A stretch of DNA of 64,000 nt from Lysobacterales bacterium. GTDB taxonomy: Bacteria > Pseudomonadota > Gammaproteobacteria > Xanthomonadales > Ahniellaceae. Under the pieces are notes generated by a model, which made no database searches, was not told where the DNA came from, and saw only the letters and a list, made by a program, of their open reading frames with translations. The DNA is taken from assembly GCA_016182785.1 (NCBI GenBank), contig JACPFU010000010.1, positions 62,001-126,000 on the forward strand, in the 5' to 3' direction. Every line of letters starts with the position of its first letter. Position 1 is the stretch's first letter. Shown here piece by piece: positions 26,577 to 33,354 of this stretch. Position numbers and translations under genes: made by a program.

Positions 26577-27488
26577 CTACCCCCGCGGATGGTGCTCGGC
26601 GTGGATGCGCTTGAGGCCTTCGCGGGCGACCAGGGTGTAGATCTGGGTGGTGGAGAGGCTGGCGTGGCCGAGCAGCATCTGCAGCACGCGCAGGTCGGCG
26701 CCGTGGTTCAGCAGATGGGTGGCGAAGGCATGGCGCAGGCCGTGCGGCGAGATCGGGCGGTGGATGCCGGCGCGCGCAGCGAGGGTCTTGAGGTTCTTCC
26801 AGAAGGTCTTGCGCGACAGCGGGGTCTTGCGTGCGGTCAGGAACAGGCTCCGGCTGGAGCCGCCGCGCAACAGCAACGGGCGCGATTCGGCGACATAGCG
26901 CCCGAGCCAGTCGAGCGCGACCTCGCCGATCGGCACCAGGCGGTCCTTCTCGCCCTTGCCGCGCACGCGCAACGCGCCCTGGCGCAGGTTGACCTGCTCG
27001 ACCTCCAGCCCGACCAGCTCGGTCACGCGCAGGCCGGTGGCGTACAGCAGTTCGAGCATCGCGCGATCGCGCAGACCGAGCGCGCTGGCCACGTCGGGTG
27101 CCGCGAGCAGGGCCTCGATCTCGCCCTCGGAGAGTGACTTCGGCAACGGCTTCGGCAGCTTGGGTGCATCGATCAGCGCAGTCGGATCCAGATCGACGCG
27201 CCTGACCCGCAACAGGTGCCGGAAGAACAGGCGCAGCGCCGACAGCATGCGGGCGCTGCTGCGCGCCGCAATGCCGGCGCGGCCGCGTTCGGCCAGCACC
27301 GCGAACAGGTCCTCGCGCGTCGCCTCGATCAATGTCCTGCCGCGCGCGGCGAGCAGGCGGTCGACCGCAAGCAGGTCGGCACGGTAGGCGGCCAGCGTGT
27401 TTTTCGACAGCCCCTGCTCGGACCAGAGTTGTTCCAGCACCGAGCGGATCAGCGGGTCGTTCGGGCTGCTCGTGCGAGTCGCTACCAT
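26577..27488 (-). CDS. xerD: Site-specific tyrosine recombinase XerD
   Basis: A 303-residue tyrosine recombinase with an N-terminal SAM-like domain (about 8-95) and a catalytic domain with R154, K178, H249, R252, H275 and Y284 (HGLRHAFATHLL; LGHASLSTTQIY). With XerC it resolves chromosome dimers at dif. Genomic context (dsbC beside it, RDD/lptG beyond) is chromosomal rather than island-like, and size and sequence fit XerD rather than a phage integrase. No Shine-Dalgarno is seen; a TATCGT hexamer ends 7 bases before the ATG. Confidence 0.93.
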   Translation of the reverse strand: MVATRTSSPNDPLIRSVLEQLWSEQGLSKNTLAAYRADLLAVDRLLAARGRTLIEATREDLFAVLAERGRAGIAARSSARMLSALRLFFRHLLRVRRVDLDPTALIDAPKLPKPLPKSLSEGEIEALLAAPDVASALGLRDRAMLELLYATGLRVTELVGLEVEQVNLRQGALRVRGKGEKDRLVPIGEVALDWLGRYVAESRPLLLRGGSSRSLFLTARKTPLSRKTFWKNLKTLAARAGIHRPISPHGLRHAFATHLLNHGADLRVLQMLLGHASLSTTQIYTLVAREGLKRIHAEHHPRG

Positions 27489-27495
27489 GCACCAG

Positions 27496-27501
27496 ACGAT
27501 A
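27496..27501 (-). promoter_or_regulatory. Candidate -10 box for a leaderless xerD transcript
   Basis: TATCGT on the minus strand ends 7 bases before the xerD ATG and no ribosome-binding site is visible. If it is a -10 box, the message would start at or next to the start codon. No convincing -35 is seen. Confidence 0.3.
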
Positions 27502-27517
27502 CCCAGAGCCTCCGCCC

Positions 27518-27958
27518 TTGCAAACCGAAGCTTGCCTTCCCGCGCCGCTGCGGCGCCGACTTCTGGCTGCGCTGTATGACCTGTTGCCACTCGCCGGACT
27601 GCTGATGATCGCGACCGCGCTTGCGGTGCTGCTGACGCGGTTGCTGGTACCGGTCGAGCGCGTCGACCTGGTGCTGCGCGACGGCTGGCCGCGGGTCGCG
27701 CTGCAGTCCTGGCTGACGGCGCTCGCCGCGGCGTACTACGTGATCTCGTGGCGTCGCGGCGGCCAGACCATCGGCATGCGTGCGTGGCGCATTGCCGTGC
27801 GCGGCGATCACGGCGCGCTGTCGCTGCGCGCGGCGCTAACGCGCGCAGTGGTCGCGCTGTTCGTCCCGGGGCTGCTCTGGTGCCTGGTCGATCGCGAACG
27901 GCGCGCGCTGCACGACCTCGCCGCCGGAACCCGGGTCGTGCAGTTGCCGCGCAGCTGA
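27518..27958 (+). CDS. RDD family membrane protein
   Basis: A 146-residue RDD-family protein with about three membrane helices (LLPLAGLLMIATALAVLLTR; LQSWLTALAAAYYVISW; AVVALFVPGLLWCLV). The family motif appears as RRGGQTIGMRAWRIAVR. Function is unknown; some RDD proteins are Na+/H+ antiporters. No ATG fits: the TTG at 27518 (MQTEACLPAPLRRRL) is the best start by homologue layout, 29 bp from the divergent xerD start. The pairing with xerD and convergent lptG looks like an old chromosomal arrangement. Confidence 0.8.
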   Translation: MQTEACLPAPLRRRLLAALYDLLPLAGLLMIATALAVLLTRLLVPVERVDLVLRDGWPRVALQSWLTALAAAYYVISWRRGGQTIGMRAWRIAVRGDHGALSLRAALTRAVVALFVPGLLWCLVDRERRALHDLAAGTRVVQLPRS

Positions 27959-27959
27959 C

Positions 27960-29030
27960 TCAGAAACTGCGCCGCAACCACGCCCAGGCCACGGCCAGCG
28001 CCGCCAGCGGTGTCAGCGCATAGGCGAGCGGCAACGGCCCGTCCGCCAGCTCGACCGAGGTGACCACCGCGTTCTGCAGGTAGTAGAAGCCGATCGAGAT
28101 GATCAGGCCGACGAACAGGCGCTTGCCGAAGCCGCCCGAGCGCAGCGCCGAGAACGCGAACGGCATCGCCAGCAACGCCGTCGCCAGCACCGAAAGCGGA
28201 TAGAACAGCCGCGCCCAGAACGCCGAGCGGAACTGCTGCGAGTCGAGTCCGTTGCGCTCGAGGTAACCAATGTGGTCGCGCAACTCGACCATCGCCTGGT
28301 AGCGCGGACGCACCACCGACATCGCGATCAGCGCCGGGTCAAGCGCCACCTCCCAGCGCCATTCCGGCTGCGTTTCCGGGACCACCGCTTCCGCCTCGAA
28401 GCGGAATCGCCGCACCTTGCTGAAGCGCCAGCCGCCGGGCTCGTGGCGGGCCTTCTCGGCACGCGTGATCGACTGCAGTCGGCCGCGCTCGTCGAAGCGG
28501 AACAGGCGCGCGTCGATCAGCTCGACGGCACCGCCGATGAAGGCGCCGCGCCGGGCATTGAGCAGGTCGCTGCCATCGCGCGCCCAGACACCCGAGGAAT
28601 TGCTGGTGACCAGGTCCTGCGACTTGGCACCGATCGCCACACCCTGCGCGGCGCGTTCGCCCCAGGGCGCGAGCGTTTCGCCGAGCGCGAACATCGCCCC
28701 GGCCAGCAGCAGCAGCGGCAGCGCCGCACCCACGCACAGGCGCAGCTTCGACCAGCCGGCGGCGCGCAGCGCGGTCAGCTCGGAGGTCGGCGCCAGCCCG
28801 CCGAGCCCCATCGCGCCTCCGATCGCGGCCGCCATCGGGAACAGTTCGTAGATGCGGCGCGGAATGGTGTAGGCGACGTAGGTGATCGCCATGGTCAGGG
28901 TGTAGTGGCCGTTGCCGATCTCGTCGATCTCGCGCACGAATGCCGAGAGCGCGTCGATGCCGAGAAACACCGTGAGCGCGAGCAGGCTGGCGCCAAGCAC
29001 ATGGCGCGCGACCAGGCGGTCGGCCCGCAT
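27960..29030 (-). CDS. lptG: LPS export ABC transporter permease LptG
   Basis: A 356-residue permease with three membrane helices at each end and a large periplasmic beta-jellyroll domain between. Family blocks include IPRRIYELFPMAAAIGGAMG, LGGLAPTSELTALRAAGWSK and FGKRLFVGLIISIGFYYLQN. With LptF and the LptB ATPase it extracts LPS from the inner membrane and passes it to LptC/A. The ATG at 29030 is used; a GTG at 29042 that overlaps the lptF stop (GTGA) is an equally good coupled start and gives 360 residues. Confidence 0.95.
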   Translation of the reverse strand: MRADRLVARHVLGASLLALTVFLGIDALSAFVREIDEIGNGHYTLTMAITYVAYTIPRRIYELFPMAAAIGGAMGLGGLAPTSELTALRAAGWSKLRLCVGAALPLLLLAGAMFALGETLAPWGERAAQGVAIGAKSQDLVTSNSSGVWARDGSDLLNARRGAFIGGAVELIDARLFRFDERGRLQSITRAEKARHEPGGWRFSKVRRFRFEAEAVVPETQPEWRWEVALDPALIAMSVVRPRYQAMVELRDHIGYLERNGLDSQQFRSAFWARLFYPLSVLATALLAMPFAFSALRSGGFGKRLFVGLIISIGFYYLQNAVVTSVELADGPLPLAYALTPLAALAVAWAWLRRSF

Positions 29031-29038
29031 CAGCCCGA

Positions 29039-30127
29039 TCACGCGCGCACCGTCCGCGGCCGCGGCAGCCGCGCGCCGAGCAGGTACAGCACGACGAACA
29101 CCGCGAATGCCAGCGCGTGCACCCACCACAGCCCGGCAGCCATCGGCACGCTGCCATCGGCCAGCCAGCCGCGCCCGAGCGCGAGCAGGTTCACGTACAC
29201 GATGTAGGCGAGCACGGCGATGATGGTCTTGCCAAAGCGCGGCTCGCGCGGCGCCGAGCGCGCCAGCGGAAACGCGAGCAACGCCAGCACCAGCGCCGAA
29301 ATCGGCATCGCCAGGCGCCAGTGCAATTCGGCGCGGTCGGCACGGCGCGGGCTGGCGAACAGCGCCGCGCTGTCGCGCCGCGTCTGCACGCGCTTTGGCC
29401 CCTCCGCCTCCGGTTCCGGCAAGCGGATGTCGTTGCGGGCGAAGCGCATCGCGCGAAAATCGGGCCGTTCCAGCCCGCCCTCGACGCGGAATCCGTCTTC
29501 CAGCCGCAGGTAGCGCTCGCGACCGGCGCGGTCGTTGTACAGCTCGCCCTTGGCCGCGGTGACGATGTCGAGCCGACCCTCGTTTTCGGACTGCACGAAC
29601 AGGCGCGTGAAGCGGCGCCCGTCCGGCGTCATGCTGCCGATGTAGATCACGCCCATGCGCCCGGGCAGGTCGACGAAGCGGCCCGCCTCCAGACCGGCTA
29701 CCAGCAGCGAGCGGTTCGCGTCCTGCACCAGCTTGTCGGCGAGCGCGAGTGCGCGCGGGCTGGCGACGAAGGTGATGCCGGCGAGCACCCCCAGCAACGG
29801 CAACGCCAGCCACAGCACCGGCCGCAGCATCGCGCGCAGGCGCAGGCCGCTGGCCGCGAATACCGCCACCTCGCTGTCGCGATAGAGCCGACCGTAGGCG
29901 AGCAGCACGGTCAGGAACATGCCGAGCGGCAGGATGATGGCAAGCGCATCGAGCGAGCGCAGGCCGACCTGCGCCAGCAGCAGGCTTGCCGGGAAACGGC
30001 CGCGCGCGATCTTGTTCAGCACGTCGGTGAGCACGCCGCCGAAGGTGACCAGCAGCAGCACGGCATTCACCGCCACGAAGGAGTGGAGCAGTTCGCGCAA
30101 CAGGTAGCGGTCGATGATGCGGGGCAT
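29039..30127 (-). CDS. lptF: LPS export ABC transporter permease LptF
   Basis: A 362-residue permease with the same architecture as LptG. It opens MPRIIDRYLLRELLHSFVAV and contains LDALAIILPLGMFLTVLLAYG and YRDSEVAVFAASGLRLRA, typical of LptF. The ATG at 30127 is chosen by family length. It is transcribed away from pepA, an arrangement conserved in many gammaproteobacteria, and is translationally coupled to lptG. Confidence 0.95.
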   Translation of the reverse strand: MPRIIDRYLLRELLHSFVAVNAVLLLVTFGGVLTDVLNKIARGRFPASLLLAQVGLRSLDALAIILPLGMFLTVLLAYGRLYRDSEVAVFAASGLRLRAMLRPVLWLALPLLGVLAGITFVASPRALALADKLVQDANRSLLVAGLEAGRFVDLPGRMGVIYIGSMTPDGRRFTRLFVQSENEGRLDIVTAAKGELYNDRAGRERYLRLEDGFRVEGGLERPDFRAMRFARNDIRLPEPEAEGPKRVQTRRDSAALFASPRRADRAELHWRLAMPISALVLALLAFPLARSAPREPRFGKTIIAVLAYIVYVNLLALGRGWLADGSVPMAAGLWWVHALAFAVFVVLYLLGARLPRPRTVRA

Positions 30128-30281
30128 CGGGTTCGGTCGGCGGGTCTGGGCTCGGGACCGGTTTGCTAGACTGCCGGCCATGGCGTTGCCCGGAGCGCGG
30201 GCGGCGCGAGTCTATCAGGCGGCCTGCGGTCGCCTTCGGCCCCCACGTGAATGGAAGTCACCGGCTTCCGCAGGACGCTGC

Positions 30282-31751
30282 ATGAATCCCGAAATCGTTT
30301 CCCTGATCGCACAGCCGGCACAGTGCGTCGCCGACCTGCTCGTGCTCGGCGTGTTCGAGGGCGGCGCGCTCCCGGCGGCCACCGCCGAGGTCGACGTTGC
30401 CAGTTCCGGCGCCATCCGAGCGCGCATCGCCGCCGGCGACGTCGGCTGCAAGCCGAAGCAGATCACCCGGCTCTACGAGCTGCCCGGGATCGCCGCGAAG
30501 CGCGTGCTGCTGGTCGGGCTCGGCGACGCCGCGCAGTTCGGCGCCGCACGCTACATCGACGTCGTGCGCGAGGCACTGAAGGCGCTGCGCGGCGGACCGG
30601 CGCGACGCGTCGCGAGCTGGCTCGCCGAGCTGTCGGTGCAGCAGCGCGACGCCGCCTGGGCCGTGCGTGAGCATGTGGTCGCGGCGGAAACCGCGCTGTA
30701 TCGCTACGACGCCACGCGCCGCAAGAGCGACAAGCCCGACGGCGTCACCGAACTCGCGATCGCGACCCACGACGAAACCAGCGTGCAGAGCGGCCGCGCC
30801 ATCGCGCACGGCGTGCGTCGCACGCGCGAACTCGGCAACCTGCCACCCAACCTGTGCACGCCGGCACACCTGGCGGAGGTCGCGCGACAGCTCGCGCAGG
30901 AGTTCCCCCAGGTCGAGGCCGAGGTGCTCGACCGCGCGCAGATGCAGGCGCTCGGCATGAACGCGCTGCTCGGCGTCGCCCGCGGCAGCGCGCATGCGCC
31001 GTACCTGGTGGTGCTGCGCTATCGCGGCACGCGCGAGCGCAAGCCGGTGGTCTTGGTCGGCAAGGGCGTCACTTTCGATACCGGCGGCATCAGCATCAAG
31101 CCGGCCGCCGGCATGGATGAAATGAAGTACGACATGTGCGGCGCCGCGGCGGTGTTCGGCGCGATCGAGGCGAGCGCGCGTCTGGGGCTTCCCGTTGATC
31201 TGGTCGGCATCGTGCCGGCGGTCGAAAACATGCCCGATGGCGACGCATCGCGCCCGGGCGACGTGGTCACGACCATGTCCGGCCTCACCGTCGAGGTGCT
31301 GAACACCGATGCCGAAGGCCGGCTGATCCTGTGCGACGCGCTCACCTACGCGCGTCGCTTCGAGCCGGAGACGGTGATCGACATCGCCACGCTGACCGGG
31401 GCCTGCGTGGTCGCGCTCGGCAAGCACGCCACCGGCCTGATGACGCGGCACGACGACCTTGCCGCGGAGCTGCTTGCCGCCGGCACCGAAGTGCACGATC
31501 GCGCCTGGCGCCTGCCGCTGTGGGACGACTACCAGAGCCAGCTCGAATCCGGCTTCGCCGACGTCGCCAACATCGGCGGCAAGAACGCCGGCGCGATCAC
31601 CGCCGCGTGCTTCCTCGCGCGTTTCACCGAAGGACTGCGCTGGGCCCACCTCGACATCGCCGGCAGCGCTTCGGACGAGGGCCGCAAGGGCGGCGCGACC
31701 GGGCGTCCGCTGCCGTTGCTGATGCAGTGGCTGATGCAGAAGGTCGCCTAG
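30282..31751 (+). CDS. pepA: Leucyl (cytosol) aminopeptidase PepA
   Basis: A 489-residue M17 metallopeptidase that removes N-terminal residues and, in E. coli, also binds DNA as a Xer accessory factor. Metal and catalytic residues are seen: K261 and D266 in GKGVTFDTGG, D343 and E345 in NTDAEGRL, with catalytic R347. The ATG at 30282 (MNPEIVSL) matches family length; an in-frame ATG at 30180 would add 34 non-conserved residues. A TAGACT hexamer at 30167-30172 is a plausible -10 about 110 bases upstream. It is followed by holC, 3 bp away. Confidence 0.95.
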   Translation: MNPEIVSLIAQPAQCVADLLVLGVFEGGALPAATAEVDVASSGAIRARIAAGDVGCKPKQITRLYELPGIAAKRVLLVGLGDAAQFGAARYIDVVREALKALRGGPARRVASWLAELSVQQRDAAWAVREHVVAAETALYRYDATRRKSDKPDGVTELAIATHDETSVQSGRAIAHGVRRTRELGNLPPNLCTPAHLAEVARQLAQEFPQVEAEVLDRAQMQALGMNALLGVARGSAHAPYLVVLRYRGTRERKPVVLVGKGVTFDTGGISIKPAAGMDEMKYDMCGAAAVFGAIEASARLGLPVDLVGIVPAVENMPDGDASRPGDVVTTMSGLTVEVLNTDAEGRLILCDALTYARRFEPETVIDIATLTGACVVALGKHATGLMTRHDDLAAELLAAGTEVHDRAWRLPLWDDYQSQLESGFADVANIGGKNAGAITAACFLARFTEGLRWAHLDIAGSASDEGRKGGATGRPLPLLMQWLMQKVA

Positions 31752-31754
31752 GCC

Positions 31755-32177
31755 GTGGCGCGCGCCGATTTCTACCTGATCGACAAGCCGCGCTTTCGCG
31801 ACAACCCGCTGCTGCTGGTCTGCGAGCTAGCGCGACGCGCGCACGACCAGCAGATCCCGACGCTGATCCACGCCCGCGACCGCGACCAGGCCGAGGCACT
31901 CGACGCCCTGCTCTGGGACTTCGACCCGGACGCATTCGTCCCGCACCAGCTCGCCGGCGACGAGGACGATGACCTGACGCCGGTGCTGATCGTCCCGCCC
32001 GAACTCGACAGCCCGCTGCGCGCGCTGATCATCAACCTGCGCGACAGCACCGTGCCGGGACAGCCGGAAGCGGTCAAGGAAGTCGTCGCCGCCGACCCCG
32101 CCGAACGCACCGGCTCGCGCACCCGCTGGACCGAATACAAAGCGCGCGGTTTCGAGTTGCGCAAGTTCGACATGTGA
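31755..32177 (+). CDS. holC: DNA polymerase III chi subunit HolC
   Basis: A 140-residue clamp-loader accessory subunit that contacts SSB. It starts at a GTG (GTG GCG CGC GCC, reading MARADFYLIDKPRF), shows LLLVCELARRAHDQQIPTLI and ends RWTEYKARGFELRKFDM. pepA-holC is a conserved pair; the valS gene that usually follows is not found here. The last 108 bp (32068-32175) are repeated with two mismatches at 33030-33137. Confidence 0.93.
   Translation: MARADFYLIDKPRFRDNPLLLVCELARRAHDQQIPTLIHARDRDQAEALDALLWDFDPDAFVPHQLAGDEDDDLTPVLIVPPELDSPLRALIINLRDSTVPGQPEAVKEVVAADPAERTGSRTRWTEYKARGFELRKFDM
32068..32175 (+). repeat. 108-bp direct repeat, copy 1 (holC 3' end)
   Basis: The 3' end of the intact holC gene, up to the first base of its stop codon. 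It matches 33030-33137 at 106 of 108 positions, with mismatches in CCCGCCGAA/CCCGCAGAA and GCGGTTTC/GCGGGTTC. Similarity ends sharply at both sides. The two copies bracket the toxin-antitoxin pair and a deacetylase gene fragment. Confidence 0.95.
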
Positions 32178-32344
32178 TCACCACGCACCACCGCCCGCAG
32201 CGGCACAATCTGCCAAGCCCGGGCATGCAGCCATTCCAGATCCGCCGCCAACGCCACGTGATCGTTGTTGGCGTAGTCGCGACCGTCCACATTCATGCTG
32301 TGGTAGGTGAGCACCGGAACTCGATGGCACACGCGCTCGCTCAC
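32178..32344 (-). pseudogene. 5' fragment of a polysaccharide deacetylase gene
   Basis: About 55 codons from a GTG at 32344 read VSERVCHRVPVLTYHSMNV, then a segment ending NNDHVALAADLEWL and WQIVPLRAVV. This is a clear paralogue of the N-terminus of the full deacetylase at 39425-40249 (IPVLTYHAMNVNGND, SNDHVALASDLESL, WEIVPLIDAV). The similarity breaks off exactly at the end of holC, so the catalytic NodB part is gone. It lies 18 bp downstream of the toxin gene on the same strand. Translation, if any, would run into antisense holC sequence. Confidence 0.8.
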
Positions 32345-32362
32345 TTCATGCTCCGTACCGAT

Positions 32363-32713
32363 TCAATCGAGCAGGGCCTTGACCCGATCGAGGATCAGCT
32401 CGATGAGGAATGCCGGCGCGGTCTCGACGCGCTTGGCCCCGCGTGCGGCCAGGTCCATCACGCGCAGATCTGTCAGCAGCACCACGCCCTGGGTATCAAG
32501 GCCGGTGCCGGTCAGCGAAACCGCGAATCCGCCATAGCGGGCGAAGTTGCCACCTTGGGTGATCGGTGCGACCAAAGCACGCCCGATCGTCGCGTTGTAA
32601 TCGCTTGGCGTCAGCACCAGCACATGCCGGCGTCCGCGTTGCTCGCTGCCGCGTGTGGGCTCCAGATCCACAACCAGGATGTCGCCGCGCTCATATGGCC
32701 GACGCCTCACCAC
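32363..32713 (-). CDS. MazF/PemK/ChpB-family endoribonuclease toxin
   Basis: A 116-residue PemK-like toxin: YERGDILVVDLEPTRGSEQR opens the SH3-like barrel, with RHVLVLTPSDYNATIGRALV and PITQGGNF following. Family members cleave mRNA in a sequence-dependent way to arrest growth. It overlaps the upstream antitoxin gene by 7 bp, the usual toxin-antitoxin arrangement. Length and motifs look intact. Confidence 0.92.
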   Translation of the reverse strand: MVRRRPYERGDILVVDLEPTRGSEQRGRRHVLVLTPSDYNATIGRALVAPITQGGNFARYGGFAVSLTGTGLDTQGVVLLTDLRVMDLAARGAKRVETAPAFLIELILDRVKALLD

Positions 32714-32961
32714 GGTTCGCTGCCGACCGGCTTCGCATTTTCCCAGGTGCCATCGGTCGGTGGCATCGGTGCCGCGGAATCGCAGCTAGCCAACAACTCC
32801 GCCAAGCTCGGCCGCGCCGATTTCCTCGGCGCCAACACCAGCTTGCCGCCGCGCGTACTGAGCGCCATCGACTGACCGGCCGCGAGCCCGAGGTCCTTCA
32901 CTACCGCGGCCGGAAAGGTTACGCCCACCGAGTTCCCCATCTTTCGAACCGTCAGTTCCAT
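32707..32961 (-). CDS. MazE/ChpS-like (AbrB-fold) antitoxin
   Basis: An 84-residue protein with an N-terminal SpoVT/AbrB-type DNA-binding fold (MELTVRKMGNSVGVTFPAAV, then KDLGLAAGQSMALS) and a disordered acidic/Pro C-terminal tail expected to wrap the toxin. It is first in the operon and probably autoregulates it through the inverted repeat just upstream. Confidence 0.92.
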   Translation of the reverse strand: MELTVRKMGNSVGVTFPAAVVKDLGLAAGQSMALSTRGGKLVLAPRKSARPSLAELLASCDSAAPMPPTDGTWENAKPVGSEPW

Positions 32962-32969
32962 CGCCGCAC

Positions 32970-32988
32970 CGTCAAATAGTGTTTGACG
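32970..32988 (-). promoter_or_regulatory. Inverted-repeat operator of the MazEF-like operon
   Basis: CGTCAAA-TAGTG-TTTGACG, two 7-bp perfect arms around a 5-bp spacer, 8 bp upstream of the antitoxin ATG. Position and symmetry fit autorepression by the AbrB-fold antitoxin dimer. It falls at the expected transcription start of the candidate promoter at 32989-33017. Confidence 0.6.
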
Positions 32989-33017
32989 AAACTAACGCCG
33001 CCACCGGACCAGTGCAA
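32989..33017 (-). promoter_or_regulatory. Candidate promoter of the toxin-antitoxin operon
   Basis: On the minus strand TTGCAC (33012-33017) and TAGTTT (32989-32994) are separated by exactly 17 bp. The resulting transcription start would lie inside the palindromic operator. Both boxes deviate from consensus but no better pair exists in the gap. Confidence 0.42.
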
Positions 33018-33029
33018 CTGGCACCTCGC

Positions 33030-33139
33030 AAGCGGTCAAGGAAGTCGTCGCCGCCGACCCCGCAGAACGCACCGGCTCGCGCACCCGCTGGACCGAATAC
33101 AAAGCGCGCGGGTTCGAGTTGCGCAAGTTCGACATGTAG
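33030..33139 (+). pseudogene. Duplicated 3' end of holC (direct repeat, copy 2)
   Basis: A 36-codon remnant encoding AVKEVVAADPAERTGS, RTRWTEYKARG and FELRKFDM, ending in TAG rather than TGA. It is 98% identical in DNA to the end of holC at 32068-32175 and has no start of its own. It marks the right border of the accessory patch that separates holC from its downstream neighbourhood. Confidence 0.92.
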
Positions 33140-33354
33140 CGCGCTGCGCCGCGGGCGGCGTGCAAGCGGTTGATTCTCCGAGCACTGCCGCAACGCACCA
33201 TCACGCGGCTTCGACCCAAGTCACAGATTGTGCTATTGAGCCCGGGCGTTTCGCCGGGGCCCAAGCCGCCGGGGGAACCCGACGAGTTGCGTTCCACCGC
33301 AGCCAGAAGCCGCGGACAGGGGCGTCCGTGTGTGCCATCGCCAAGGGGTCAACG

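Noticed and set aside
26577..27488. Tyrosine recombinase as an island integrase
   Set aside because: Length, motifs and the dsbC/RDD/lptG neighbourhood fit housekeeping XerD; there are no att-like repeats around it.
30180..30281. N-terminal extension of PepA from an ATG at 30180
   Set aside because: The extra 34 residues do not resemble PepA, and MNPEIVSL at 30282 matches family length; the upstream TAGACT is better read as a promoter element with a leader.
32178..33029. Insertion sequence between the holC repeats
   Set aside because: No transposase, no terminal inverted repeats and no short target-site duplication; the flanking repeats are long, gene-derived and direct.
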